Shown here: positions 1 to 8,639 of the stretch, one piece after another | Numbering within the stretch: position 1 is the stretch's first letter | Layout of the letters: each line of letters opens with the position of its first letter | Assembly (NCBI RefSeq): GCF_009937765.1 | Contig: NZ_CP047089.1 | Coordinates: forward strand, 1,052,272-1,116,271 | DNA length: 64,000 nucleotides | Reading direction: 5' to 3' | DNA from: Bacillus pumilus | Lineage (GTDB): Bacteria; Bacillota; Bacilli; Bacillales; Bacillaceae | Notes under the pieces: model-generated | Seen by the model: the letters and a program-made list of their open reading frames with translations, nothing else | Database searches by the model: none | Told to the model about the DNA's origin: nothing | Position numbers and translations under genes: made by a program

Positions 1-1
1 G

Positions 2-298
2 ATGCATTCGAAAGAAGAAATCACTCAACTTTTACGTGTGTCATCTCTCTCAATGCAAGCGCAGCAGGATCTCATTTATGACATGTTCTTAAAGAGTTTG
101 ACCTACACACCATTTACACAGCTTGCCAACTTAACGGGTCAGCCTTCTATGAGCGTCCCTGTTCATCTTACTGAGGCGGGCATGCCCTTAGGTGTACAGG
201 TCACAGCACCTAAGGGGAAAGAGGATTGGCTGCTTCGACTTGCAGCAGAAATGGAAACATCCTCGATTTGGAAAGGAACAAATCAACTTATACGTTGA
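2..298 (+). CDS. Amidase, C-terminal end (cut by window edge)
   Basis: About 98 codons of an open frame run in from the window edge. The stretch NLTGQPSMSVPVHL followed by GMPLGVQV is typical of the end of amidase-signature (AS, GatA/AmiE-like) hydrolases, where the last segment packs against the Ser-Ser-Lys core. The catalytic part lies outside the window, so substrate cannot be told. The Met at position 2 is probably internal rather than a start. The TetR gene begins 37 bp downstream, so the two may be co-transcribed. Confidence 0.7.
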   Translation: MHSKEEITQLLRVSSLSMQAQQDLIYDMFLKSLTYTPFTQLANLTGQPSMSVPVHLTEAGMPLGVQVTAPKGKEDWLLRLAAEMETSSIWKGTNQLIR

Positions 299-335
299 AA
301 CGACATTTGTCTATGGAGGGAAAGGAGTGTCACAC

Positions 336-899
336 GTGAGTACGAAGGATAGAATTATTCAAACGGCCGCACTTCTTTTGCGCAAACAGGGGTATCATGC
401 GACAGGATTGAATCAAATCATTAGAGAGAGCGGCACGCCTAAAGGATCTCTTTATTATTATTTTCCAAACGGAAAAGAAGAGCTAGCCATAGCAGCCGTT
501 GAATATATTAGTCAAAAGGTCATCAATCGAATTGAAGAAAGCTTTGCCTATTCGGACGATCCTTATCTCGCCATCGAGTGTTTTATGACAAACATCATCC
601 GAGGATTTACGGAGCAGGAAAATGAAAGAGGGATTCCGATTGTCTTACTGGCGGCAGAATCCAAGCCAGAACATACGCAGCTTCATACTGCATGTAAACA
701 AGAGATGATCCGCTGGCAAAAGCTTGTGAAAGAAAAGCTCATGAACAGCGGATATGAAGAAAACAAAGCGGATGAGTTGGCTTCTCTCCTTCATTCAATG
801 GTGATTGGGGGTCTATCGATGACCACAACACTCAAACAAACGACCCCGTTAGAACATGTGAAATGTTACCTTAGACACTTATTTATGCGAGATGAGTAA
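336..899 (+). CDS. yxaF: TetR-family regulator, LmrA/YxaF-like
   Basis: This is a 187-residue one-domain-plus-ligand-domain repressor. The start is GTG at 336, placed after a good Shine-Dalgarno (GGGAAAGGAG); a longer reading from 192 would run through the upstream amidase. Residues about 24-47 form the TetR helix-turn-helix, with the typical GSLYYYFPNGKEEL segment. The rest is helical and matches the LmrA/YxaF subgroup, which in B. subtilis represses the lmrAB drug-efflux genes and yxaG in response to flavonoids. The next gene is a yxaG homologue with an LmrA/YxaF-type box in its promoter (923-942), which supports the assignment. Choosing between YxaF and LmrA as orthologue is an inference from the neighbour. 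Confidence 0.85.
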   Translation: MSTKDRIIQTAALLLRKQGYHATGLNQIIRESGTPKGSLYYYFPNGKEELAIAAVEYISQKVINRIEESFAYSDDPYLAIECFMTNIIRGFTEQENERGIPIVLLAAESKPEHTQLHTACKQEMIRWQKLVKEKLMNSGYEENKADELASLLHSMVIGGLSMTTTLKQTTPLEHVKCYLRHLFMRDE

Positions 900-922
900 A
901 ATCTCTCGCATATTGTCTATCT

Positions 923-942
923 ATTATATCAATTGGTCTATA
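923..942 (+). promoter_or_regulatory. LmrA/YxaF-type operator over the yxaG promoter
   Basis: ATTATATCAATTGGTCTATA fits the B. subtilis LmrA/YxaF box as I recall it (AWTATAtagaNYGgTCTATA) at both conserved ends and at the central YGG. It overlaps the TATAAT -10-like hexamer at 941-946, just upstream of yxaG, so a bound repressor would block transcription. Confidence 0.7.
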
Positions 943-979
943 TAATAAAGATAGTCAATTCGTCATGAGGAGTGATGGG

Positions 980-2002
980 ATGTCGGAGCAACCGCAATCG
1001 ATCAAGCAATCCGAAGGTACCTCTTTTTATACCGTGTCTGGTTCAGGGAAACTGTATGGGCTGGAAAATCAGCTTGTTCATGTGCTGGCAGAAGCAAATC
1101 AAACGAATCAGCTGTTTGAGCTTGTCTTAATCACAGGTGGGAAAGGAGCTTATTTTCCACTTCACTGTCATGAGCACTTATTTGAAACCATATTTGTGCT
1201 GGAAGGAAAGCTTGAGGTGATCTTGGACGGTAAAAAATATATGGTCACAGCCTTCGATTATATTCATATCCCGCCCAAAACAATCCATGGCTACAGAATG
1301 CATAGTCACAAAACACGATTTATTTCATATACGTTGGGCGGAAAAATGACAGATGTCTATCAGCAAATTGGGAAAAAGCTTAAGCGGAACGAATGGCCGA
1401 TGACCGATCTTGCTTTCGATGCAGCTAGCTTTGAACAAGCTGAAAAAGAAAGCGATCTCATATTGATGCATGGTATCCGGCAGCTGTCCAATACAACAAA
1501 GCCCTCCGTTTTATTTCATAGTCTGCTCCCTCAGGCGGTGCAGCCTTACGTATTAGAGGCTGGTGAAGGGAAGCAATATATTGTGGATGGTCAGCTACAT
1601 GAGTTGATCGCAACAACAGAAACAACTGGAGGCGGGTTCACTCATTTTGTAATCGAAGGCGCGAAAGGAAAATATTTTCCCCCGCATTATCATCAAGTAC
1701 ATACAGAAGCACTCTATTGCGTTGAGGGAAAAATGAATCTTCAGTTGAACGGAGAGGATATATGCCTGATGCCAGGTGACTTTGCCTATATACCGCCGTA
1801 TACGGTTCACTCTTATGAATTTGTGTCTCATTCTAATAAATTTTTACTTTTGCTGCTCCCGGGAAAGATTGAGCAGTTGTATGAGCAGTTTGAAGAAGCG
1901 CAAAGCCCGAGTATATGTCCTTATTTTATTCAAGAAGGGAACTTGATGATCGATCGAGAGACTTCTTCTCAATATGATTTGGTCTTTATTGAAAAAGGAT
2001 AA
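980..2002 (+). CDS. yxaG: Quercetin 2,3-dioxygenase (bicupin)
   Basis: A 340-residue bicupin that opens the central ring of flavonols such as quercetin, releasing CO. Start ATG 980 is chosen over ATG 965 because GAGGAG at 966-971 is spaced correctly only for 980, and this gives nearly the B. subtilis YxaG length. The N-terminal cupin keeps the metal ligands H62, H64, E69 and H103; the C-terminal cupin keeps H236, H238, E243 and H277, so both metal sites are intact. It follows a YxaF/LmrA-type regulator and carries that family's operator, consistent with flavonoid induction. A hairpin terminator follows at 2035. Confidence 0.93.
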   Translation: MSEQPQSIKQSEGTSFYTVSGSGKLYGLENQLVHVLAEANQTNQLFELVLITGGKGAYFPLHCHEHLFETIFVLEGKLEVILDGKKYMVTAFDYIHIPPKTIHGYRMHSHKTRFISYTLGGKMTDVYQQIGKKLKRNEWPMTDLAFDAASFEQAEKESDLILMHGIRQLSNTTKPSVLFHSLLPQAVQPYVLEAGEGKQYIVDGQLHELIATTETTGGGFTHFVIEGAKGKYFPPHYHQVHTEALYCVEGKMNLQLNGEDICLMPGDFAYIPPYTVHSYEFVSHSNKFLLLLLPGKIEQLYEQFEEAQSPSICPYFIQEGNLMIDRETSSQYDLVFIEKG

Positions 2003-2034
2003 ATATGTAACGCGTTACACATGATTGAATAAAC

Positions 2035-2063
2035 GCCTGTCGAACCGATCGACGGGCTTTTTT
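2035..2063 (+). terminator. Rho-independent terminator after yxaG
   Basis: An 8-bp GC-rich stem (GCCTGTCG with CGACGGGC, one G-T pair) is followed by TTTTTT. Confidence 0.85.
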
Positions 2064-2151
2064 GTTTTTCAAGGATTCCTGATCTGATGCATGAACCGTC
2101 CATTTAAGGTGAAGCTATGTACAGATGATTTCGCTAAAGGAGGAAATGCGT

Positions 2152-3285
2152 GTGAGAGCTGTTACGTACCAAGGGAAAAATAGCATTGCAGTGAAGAAAG
2201 TAGATGCGCCATCGATTCAAGATCGGGAAGATGTGATCATCCGAATAACATCAACAGCCATTTGTGGATCTGATTTACATTTGTATCAGGGGAATTTCCC
2301 GCTTCCAATCGGCTATGTGATTGGGCATGAGCCAATGGGGATTGTGGAGGAAGTTGGCCCGGATGTTACGGCAGTAAAAAAGGGAGACCGTGTCGTTATT
2401 CCATTTACCGTTGCATGTGGGCAATGCCAATATTGTCATCACCACTTAGAAAGTCAATGCGACAACTCAAACCCGCACTACGATTCGGGTGGACTTTTTG
2501 GATATAGTGAGAAATATGGCAATTATCCTGGAGGACAGGCAGAATATTTACGCGTGCCTTTTGGCAATTACACTCCGTTTAAGATCCCAGATGATTGTGA
2601 GCTGGAGGATGAACAATTGTTGTTCTTATCGGATGTTCTTCCAACTGCCTACTGGAGTGTTGAGCATGCTGGTGTGAAAAAAGGTGATACGGTCATTGTG
2701 TTAGGCTGTGGACCTGTTGGACTAATGGCGCAGCAATTTGCATGGCAAAAAGGGGCAGAACGTGTGATTGCGGTCGATTACATTGATTACCGTCTGCGAC
2801 ATGCAAAACAGATGAGCGGTGTAGAAGTATTTGATTTTACAGAAGATCCCGACATGGGAGAAACGTTAAAGGAGCTGACCAAGGGCGGAGCCGATGTTGT
2901 AATCGACTGTGTGGGAATGGACGGGAAGAAGTCACCGCTTGAAAAAATTGAGCAGAAGCTCAAACTGCAAGGTGGAACAATCGGACCCATTCAAATTGCC
3001 ACAAAAGCCGTCCGCAAATGTGGAACGGTGCAGATGACGGGTGTGTACGGTGGCCTATATAACATGTTCCCATTAGGCGCCTTTTTCGCAAGAAACGTCA
3101 CCCTGAAAATGGGACAGGCTCCGGCGAGAGGCTACATGTCAAAGCTCTATCAAAAAGTGACAACTGGCGAAATTGATCCTAGAGCGATCATCACACATCA
3201 ATTGCCGTTAGATGATGCCGCTCATGCGTATCACATATTTAATGATAAGAAGGATGATTGTATAAAGGTCATTTTAAAGCCATAA
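2152..3285 (+). CDS. Zinc-dependent alcohol dehydrogenase (MDR family)
   Basis: A 377-residue medium-chain dehydrogenase resembling Bacillus formaldehyde/alcohol dehydrogenase-like proteins. The start is taken as GTG 2152, eight bases after AAAGGAGG; ATG 2146 is only two bases from it. Catalytic zinc ligands are visible as C38 and H59-E60 (GHEPMG). The structural zinc loop has C89, C92, C95 and C103. The Rossmann motif GCGPVG lies near residue 190. Length and the second Cys-rich loop fit the class III/formaldehyde dehydrogenase-like group, but the substrate is not determined by the sequence. It stands alone between two terminators. Confidence 0.85.
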   Translation: MRAVTYQGKNSIAVKKVDAPSIQDREDVIIRITSTAICGSDLHLYQGNFPLPIGYVIGHEPMGIVEEVGPDVTAVKKGDRVVIPFTVACGQCQYCHHHLESQCDNSNPHYDSGGLFGYSEKYGNYPGGQAEYLRVPFGNYTPFKIPDDCELEDEQLLFLSDVLPTAYWSVEHAGVKKGDTVIVLGCGPVGLMAQQFAWQKGAERVIAVDYIDYRLRHAKQMSGVEVFDFTEDPDMGETLKELTKGGADVVIDCVGMDGKKSPLEKIEQKLKLQGGTIGPIQIATKAVRKCGTVQMTGVYGGLYNMFPLGAFFARNVTLKMGQAPARGYMSKLYQKVTTGEIDPRAIITHQLPLDDAAHAYHIFNDKKDDCIKVILKP

Positions 3286-3318
3286 AAAAGAAGGCTTAGG
3301 TTTCTCCCTAAGCCTTTA
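3283..3318. terminator. Convergent terminator between adh and marR genes
   Basis: A perfect 10-bp stem (AAGGCTTAGG with CCTAAGCCTT) has an A-run on its left and a short T-run on its right, so it can serve both converging genes. Confidence 0.8.
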
Positions 3319-3745
3319 ATGTATGCTCGTCCATCATTTTTTCAATTAATTCAAAAAATGTTTTTTTATCTTCTTCTGAAAGGTGGTTGAACAGCTGATT
3401 GACAAGCAATTGGCGGTTGTCGATCATTTGTTTTGCAATTTGTTCACCAGATTCAGAGAGTTCAATCCATACAGTACGACGGTCATTATTATTTCGAGAG
3501 CGGATAATGAGCCCTTCATCTTCTAAGTGATTGAGAGCGGTTGTTGTTGCAGAGGGAGATAATGAAACTTCCTGTAGAATATTTTTCACAGTACATGATT
3601 GATGACGATAAATGATGCGTAAAATAAACCCTTTCACATTCGTGACGTTTTTCGGGATGTTCTCTTCATCTATTTGTTTCGTCGCTTTTAAATACTTTGT
3701 CAGCGCATGGTCTAATAAACTTGCCTCTAGCTCGAAATGTTGCAT
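3308..3745 (-). CDS. MarR-family transcriptional regulator
   Basis: A 145-residue winged-helix protein. Residues about 53-100 hold the MarR helix-turn-helix and wing, with SPSATTTALNHLEDEGLI and the wing motif NNNDRRTVWIELSESG. The flanking helices would form the dimer interface. The gene is divergent from an acyl-CoA ligase gene across 261 bp, an arrangement in which MarR proteins often repress the neighbour and sense its substrate. Phenolic acids or other carboxylates are possible ligands, but this is a guess. Confidence 0.85.
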   Translation of the reverse strand: MQHFELEASLLDHALTKYLKATKQIDEENIPKNVTNVKGFILRIIYRHQSCTVKNILQEVSLSPSATTTALNHLEDEGLIIRSRNNNDRRTVWIELSESGEQIAKQMIDNRQLLVNQLFNHLSEEDKKTFFELIEKMMDEHTLKA

Positions 3746-4006
3746 TCTCCATACCTCTTTTCCTATTGCATTTGCATTTCCCGATCAATTACTAGGTCTA
3801 TCTTATCATAATAGTTATCATCATTTAAACCAAAATGGAAAACGGCTATAAAATTACCTGTATTATCAATTAATATAAAGAACAATTCCAAAATGAAATG
3901 ATTTTACTTTCAGCTGGTTTTATTTTAGAATGTGAATGAGATAAAATCTGCCAACCCATTCACTGGAAATTGGCTATTGTAAATCAAACGTTTGGAGATG
4001 AAGATA

Positions 4007-5515
4007 TTGAATACATTACAGGCATTACTTAACGACAGAATGGAACGCTCTTCACAAATTGAAGCGGTAACTGGCGGGGGTGTGTCTTATACATTTGAAG
4101 AATATGCAAAGCGCATTGACCAGCTTGCTCACTACCTGAATCAAAAGGGGATTCGAAAAGGGGACCGTGTTTGCTTTATTTGCCAAAACCATCACCACTT
4201 TTCAACGATTATGCTGGCAGCCATCAAAGCAGGTGCAGTAGCAGTTCCGCTTAGCTGGCAGCTTACTTCCTTTGAGCTGGAAGGTATTTTGAAAAAAGCA
4301 GAACCAAAGGCTTTATTTTTTGACCGTGAATTCCGTGACATCATTGCGGCAGTGAATGTATCTTTAGAAGATTGCCTAATGGTGGAATCCGGTGTCAATG
4401 CGAAAACAACACAGCTGTTTGAAGACATTTTGGCATCAAATGATGGCAGTAACCTTGCTGAAGACGTATCAGAAGAGGATCTAGCGATGATTTTATTCAC
4501 CTCTGGAACAACAGGCAATCCAAAAGGATGTATGGTCGGACATGGGCGAATCTATCAATTTTTAACAAGACGGGGGAATCGAGGATTCGATCTGAAAGGA
4601 AAACGATACTTGGCGAGTCATCCGTTGTATCATATGAGTTCAATTAATCACCTGATTGCAGCTGCGATTGAAGGGTATACACTTGTCTTTTTACATGATG
4701 CTACACCGAAACGCATTTTAGAAACGATTGAGAAAGAAAGAATTACTTTCATGATGGCTTTCCCATCAGCTTACACGTACATGCTAGAAGAAATGAAACG
4801 CGGTTCGTACGATCTCTCATCTTTTGAGATTGCAATTTCTGGCGGTACGAAGGTGCCGGTACGCTTAATTAAAGATTACAAAGAAGTAGGCATTCAGATG
4901 ATGCATGGCTATGGAAGTACGGAAGCATGGGTTGTGAGTGCGTGGCATCCAGCGATGGGAGAGGATAAAATGGGTTCTGCGGGTAAAGTGGATCCAGATG
5001 TAGAAGTGAAAATCATGCACCCTGAGACAGACGAGACATTGCCAGCTGGAGAAATTGGTGAAGTCGTCATGAGAAGCCCATTTTATTTCTTAGGCTACTA
5101 TCATCAGCCTGACGCTACAGAGAAGGTACTCAAAGATGGCTGGTTCCATATGGGAGATGCAGGATATTTAGATGAAGACGGTTTTCTTTTCATCACAGGC
5201 AGATACAAAGATGTGATTCTTTACGGCGGGGATAATATCTATCCTGACCAAGTAGAAGAAGTCATTGATCAAATTCCAGGTGTAATTGAATCAGCTGTCA
5301 TTGGGGTACCGGACGAATTATTTGGTGAAGTGCCAAGTGCGTATATCGTAAAAGACGATTCCGTCGATTTTTGCGAAGAAGATGTGGTGAACTATTGCCA
5401 GGAACGTTTGGCAGATTACAAAGTGCCCTCCATTCATTTCACACAGGAGCTGCCAAAAAACAAGCTTGGTAAAATCATGAAGAAAGATTTACGTGAATTG
5501 GTTGTGAATGCGTAG
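4007..5515 (+). CDS. AMP-dependent acyl-CoA ligase
   Basis: A roughly 500-residue ANL-superfamily enzyme that activates a carboxylic acid with ATP and joins it to CoA. The phosphate-binding loop FTSGTTGNPKG, the A5 motif GYGST, the hinge region around GRYKD, and the C-terminal catalytic Lys in KNKLGKIMKK are all present. I chose TTG 4007 because GGAG at 3994-3997 is well spaced for it; ATG 3998 and TTG 3992 are too close. The acid is unknown; the closest groups are feruloyl/crotonobetaine/medium-chain ligases. It is divergent from a MarR gene and followed by an amino acid permease. Confidence 0.88.
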   Translation: MNTLQALLNDRMERSSQIEAVTGGGVSYTFEEYAKRIDQLAHYLNQKGIRKGDRVCFICQNHHHFSTIMLAAIKAGAVAVPLSWQLTSFELEGILKKAEPKALFFDREFRDIIAAVNVSLEDCLMVESGVNAKTTQLFEDILASNDGSNLAEDVSEEDLAMILFTSGTTGNPKGCMVGHGRIYQFLTRRGNRGFDLKGKRYLASHPLYHMSSINHLIAAAIEGYTLVFLHDATPKRILETIEKERITFMMAFPSAYTYMLEEMKRGSYDLSSFEIAISGGTKVPVRLIKDYKEVGIQMMHGYGSTEAWVVSAWHPAMGEDKMGSAGKVDPDVEVKIMHPETDETLPAGEIGEVVMRSPFYFLGYYHQPDATEKVLKDGWFHMGDAGYLDEDGFLFITGRYKDVILYGGDNIYPDQVEEVIDQIPGVIESAVIGVPDELFGEVPSAYIVKDDSVDFCEEDVVNYCQERLADYKVPSIHFTQELPKNKLGKIMKKDLRELVVNA

Positions 5516-5581
5516 TACCTATTCTGCTATAATGAAATTTGAGTGATTTTTTGTTTTTCTAACGTTTTGGAGGGAAAGGGT

Positions 5582-6964
5582 TTGCGACATATTCTTCGTA
5601 AGAAACACATTCACGACTTGTTAGAACAGAGCAGGCAGCAAAAGGTAAAGAAAACACTGGGCGGGCTCGATCTCACGCTCCTTGGTATAGGAGCAGTGAT
5701 CGGCACGGGGGTCATGGTGTTAACTGGAATTACAGCGGCTAAGGATGCAGGACCAGCTGTCATTTTCTCCTTTGCCATCGCAGCGATTGTGTGTAGTTTG
5801 GCAGCACTTTGCTATGCAGAAATGGCTTCAGCGCTTCCTGTATTCGGCAGTGCGTACATTTATTCATATACAACGATGGGGGAGCTGATCGGGCATCTAA
5901 TGGGATGGACGTTATTGTCCGTCTATATGTTGACTGCTTCGGCTGTCGCCAGTGGCTGGTCGAGCTATTTCAACAGCTTGCTTGAGGGGTTTGGAATTTC
6001 GATTCCCCATCAATTTTTAGCGGGGCCCGAACAAGGCGGATATATGAATCTGCCAGCCATTATTATTGCCTTACTGATTGCGTGGATCTTATCAAGAGGA
6101 ACGAAGGAAAGTAAAAAATTCAATAATATCATGGTGTTTGTGAAACTCGGTATTATTGTTCTTTTCATTGTAGTAGGCGGATTTTATGTACAGCCAGCCA
6201 ATTGGCAGCCGTTCATGCCGTTTGGTGCAGAAGGCGTTATTGCCGGTGCTGCTGCTGTATTTTTTGCCTTCTTAGGATTTGATGCGATTTCTGCTTCTGC
6301 GGAAGAGGTGAAAAATCCGCAGCGGAACCTGCCAATTGGCATTATTGGCTCGTTACTCATTTGCACGATCATTTACATTGTCGTTTGTTTGATTATGACA
6401 GGTATGGTGCACTATACAAAACTGAATGTCACAGAGGCTATGTCCTATGTCCTGCAAAGTGTACATCAAAATAGCGTAGCCGGTATTATTTCTGTCGGTG
6501 CGGTTATTGGATTGATGGCTGTGATTTTCGCCAATAATTATGCAGCAACTCGAATTGCCTATGCGATGGGACGAGACGGCCTTTTGCCTAAAGTGTTTTC
6601 GAAGACAAACAAAAGCGATACGCCGGTTGAAAGCATATGGATGATTGGCGGCATGACAGCTGTTATTTCAGGGTTTATTGATTTAAAGGACTTGTCCAAT
6701 TTAGCGAATATCGGTGCTTTATTGACGTTTGCGATGGTGAGTTTATCTGTGCTTATTTTGAGAAAGACACATCAGCAGCTTGAGAGGGGATTCCGGGTTC
6801 CTTTTGTGCCAGTCCTGCCGATTATTTCAATGGGCTGCTGCTTGTTCCTTATGCTCAATTTACCAGGCCGCACGTGGCTTTATTTTGGTGTTTGGCTGTT
6901 AATCGGTGTCGTCATGTACGCAGCGTATTCAAACAAACATAGTGAATTAGCGAAATCTTCATGA
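5582..6964 (+). CDS. APC-family amino acid permease, YfnA-like
   Basis: A 460-residue integral membrane protein with about 12 hydrophobic segments. The N-terminal motif GIGAVIGTGVMVLTG is the substrate-binding glycine-rich break of helix 1 in the cationic amino acid transporter branch. The middle segment with FFAFLGFDAISASAEEVKNP is diagnostic for that group. It is close in layout to B. subtilis YfnA. Start TTG 5582 follows GGAGGGAAAGGG; earlier codons read through the gap. A TATAAT sequence at 5528-5533 may be its own -10. A terminator follows. Confidence 0.85.
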   Translation: MRHILRKKHIHDLLEQSRQQKVKKTLGGLDLTLLGIGAVIGTGVMVLTGITAAKDAGPAVIFSFAIAAIVCSLAALCYAEMASALPVFGSAYIYSYTTMGELIGHLMGWTLLSVYMLTASAVASGWSSYFNSLLEGFGISIPHQFLAGPEQGGYMNLPAIIIALLIAWILSRGTKESKKFNNIMVFVKLGIIVLFIVVGGFYVQPANWQPFMPFGAEGVIAGAAAVFFAFLGFDAISASAEEVKNPQRNLPIGIIGSLLICTIIYIVVCLIMTGMVHYTKLNVTEAMSYVLQSVHQNSVAGIISVGAVIGLMAVIFANNYAATRIAYAMGRDGLLPKVFSKTNKSDTPVESIWMIGGMTAVISGFIDLKDLSNLANIGALLTFAMVSLSVLILRKTHQQLERGFRVPFVPVLPIISMGCCLFLMLNLPGRTWLYFGVWLLIGVVMYAAYSNKHSELAKSS

Positions 6965-6969
6965 GAAAA

Positions 6970-7003
6970 AGGTGCAAATCCGTTGACGATTTGTGCCTTT
7001 TTT
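6970..7003 (+). terminator. Terminator after the permease gene
   Basis: A 10-bp stem with two G-T pairs (GGTGCAAATC with GATTTGTGCC) is followed by TTTTTT. Confidence 0.75.
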
Positions 7004-7064
7004 CATACGATTTGGGATAAGCTATAAAAGAGAAGATGGACGGAACAAGAGGAGGATGAGGGAT

Positions 7065-7430
7065 ATGATTAGTGTTAGTCCTTATATTGTGGTAGACGAT
7101 GTGAAGGAATCTCTTCAATATTATCAAGGGATTTTTGGTGGTGATATTCATATTCTAAATGAACATCAAGATCGTGTGCTACATGCGGAACTGCACCTTG
7201 GAGAATCATTGCTTCACTTTTCAGGTACGTTTGGCCGCACACCAAAGCCCGAACATCTCAGATTGATTATGCAGTTTGACAATGAAGAAGAACTAAAGGC
7301 TGTGTATGAAGCGCTAGAAGCTGATGGAGATGTACTGGTTGAATTACAGGATACGTTCTTTGGGGCACTTCACGGACAAGTACAGGACCGCAAAAATGGG
7401 TTGATCTGGGTGCTGAATTATATGAAATGA
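7065..7430 (+). CDS. VOC-family protein, PhnB/glyoxalase-like
   Basis: A 121-residue vicinal-oxygen-chelate fold protein. It starts SVSPYIVVDDVKESLQYY and contains GDIHILNE, LHFSGTF, and the terminal DRKNGLIWVLNY typical of PhnB/YjdN proteins. Start ATG 7065 lies nine bases after AGAGGAGG; ATG 7056 is too close. The PhnB subgroup often lacks clear enzyme activity, so the function is unknown. The gene ends directly next to a terminator carrying the repeat element described below. Confidence 0.75.
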   Translation: MISVSPYIVVDDVKESLQYYQGIFGGDIHILNEHQDRVLHAELHLGESLLHFSGTFGRTPKPEHLRLIMQFDNEEELKAVYEALEADGDVLVELQDTFFGALHGQVQDRKNGLIWVLNYMK

Positions 7431-7435
7431 ACCAA

Positions 7436-7457
7436 GACCTTCACCTTCGTGAAGGTT
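7436..7457. repeat. Left 22-bp direct repeat flanking repeat element copy 1 (terminator hairpin)
   Basis: This 22-bp unit contains the self-complementary ACCTTCACCTTCGTGAAGGT region and recurs exactly at 7633-7654 on the other side of the element. Confidence 0.85.
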
Positions 7458-7632
7458 CAGCGTGTAGACAAACCCTCGCATTCGGTGTCAGTCCTGCGTG
7501 CTGGTGCTCACGAATGACAAATTCGCTCCGCGCCAGTACTCGTCCATTCTAGACTGCAAAGGTTTTCTATCACGCTGAAAAGAAAACAAAAGGCTAAAAT
7601 CGAGATCATTTTAGCCCTTTGTCACCAATCTG
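7458..7632 (+). repeat. Terminator-embedded repeat element, copy 1
   Basis: A 175-bp non-coding element. The last 174 bp align without gaps to 48215-48388 with about 15 differences by hand count. It is closed by the inverted pair TTCAGCGTG (7456-7464) and CACGCTGAA (7571-7579), and contains internal pairings such as CATTCG with CGAATG and CTGG with CCAG. It ends with a second hairpin (GGCTAAAAT with ATTTTAGCC, 7592-7615). It lies between two identical copies of a terminator-like hairpin after the VOC gene. Together with its flanks it fills the 7431-7739 gap. Confidence 0.85.
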
Positions 7633-7663
7633 GACCTTCACCTTCGTGAAGGTTTTTTTGGGA
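7633..7663 (+). terminator. Right flanking repeat and terminator
   Basis: The second copy of the 22-bp unit (7633-7654) runs into a T-tract (7653-7659), so this copy is the working terminator of the VOC gene. Confidence 0.75.
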
Positions 7664-7739
7664 GTGCTTTTATTTTCTGAAAAATGGAAAATATGCTATG
7701 TTGGAAGAATAAAAGAACAAGGAGAAAGGTGGCAAAGGG

Positions 7740-8600
7740 ATGGAGCAAATTGAATTTCAATCAATCCAAACAAACGGTGTAACACTTCACACAGCAATGG
7801 CTGGACCTGAGGATGGACCGCTGCTTATACTGCTGCACGGATTTCCTGAGTTCTGGTACGGCTGGAAGAACCAAATCATGCCCCTGGCCGAGGCAGGCTA
7901 TCGTGTCGTCGTTCCTGATCAAAGGGGCTACCATCTAAGTGATAAGCCAGAAGGAATCGAGTCCTACGTATTAGATCAATTGAGAGATGATATCGTAGGG
8001 CTGATTAAGACGCTTAGTGGGAATCAAAAGGCGATTGTAGGTGGTCATGATTGGGGCGGAGCAGTTGCTTGGCATTTAGCATCCACACGTTCTCAATATG
8101 TAGAGAAACTCATCATTGTCAACATGCCGCATCCGCGGGTGATGATGAAGGTTCTTCCGTTTTATCCACCACAGTGGAAGAAAAGCTCCTACATTGCTTT
8201 CTTTCAGCTTCCGAATGTGCCAGAGGTAGCACTCCAAGAAAATCACTTTCAAAAGCTGGATGAAGCCATTGGACTGACTGCAAGACCCCATTTGTTCACG
8301 AAGGAAGATGTATCAAGTTATAAACTGGCTTGGACGCAGCCAGGTGCCATGACCTCAATGCTGAATTGGTATCGTGCGATCAAAAAGGGAGGCTTTGAAA
8401 AGCCGATATCAAAGCGCATTTTAGTACCTGTACGCATGATCTGGGGGATGGAAGACAAGTATTTAAGTAGAAAGCTAGCGAAGGAAACGATGAAGATATG
8501 CCCTAATGGTCAACTGATTTTTGTCGATGATGCTTCTCATTGGATCAATCATGAAAAGCCAGAAGTAGTAAACAAACTCATCCTCGAATTTTTGAACTAA
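7740..8600 (+). CDS. yfhM: Alpha/beta hydrolase, epoxide hydrolase-like
   Basis: A 286-residue alpha/beta-fold hydrolase strongly resembling B. subtilis YfhM. The oxyanion motif HGFPEFWYGWKNQ is near residue 33. The nucleophile elbow GGHDWGG has Asp as the nucleophile, which marks the epoxide hydrolase/haloalkane dehalogenase branch rather than the Ser esterases. WGMEDKYL holds the acid, and the catalytic His is in DASHWINHEKP. RBS AGGAGAAAGG precedes ATG 7740. YfhM belongs to the sigma-B general stress group in B. subtilis; the physiological substrate is unknown. A strong terminator follows. Confidence 0.9.
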   Translation: MEQIEFQSIQTNGVTLHTAMAGPEDGPLLILLHGFPEFWYGWKNQIMPLAEAGYRVVVPDQRGYHLSDKPEGIESYVLDQLRDDIVGLIKTLSGNQKAIVGGHDWGGAVAWHLASTRSQYVEKLIIVNMPHPRVMMKVLPFYPPQWKKSSYIAFFQLPNVPEVALQENHFQKLDEAIGLTARPHLFTKEDVSSYKLAWTQPGAMTSMLNWYRAIKKGGFEKPISKRILVPVRMIWGMEDKYLSRKLAKETMKICPNGQLIFVDDASHWINHEKPEVVNKLILEFLN

Positions 8601-8603
8601 AGA

Positions 8604-8636
8604 AAAAAGCTCTGGTCAGAGGACCAGAGCTTTTGT
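8604..8636. terminator. Terminator between yfhM and glnT
   Basis: A perfect stem AAAAGCTCTGGTC with GACCAGAGCTTTT has an A-run and a T-run on its two sides and can serve both converging genes. Confidence 0.85.
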
Positions 8637-8639
8637 GAT

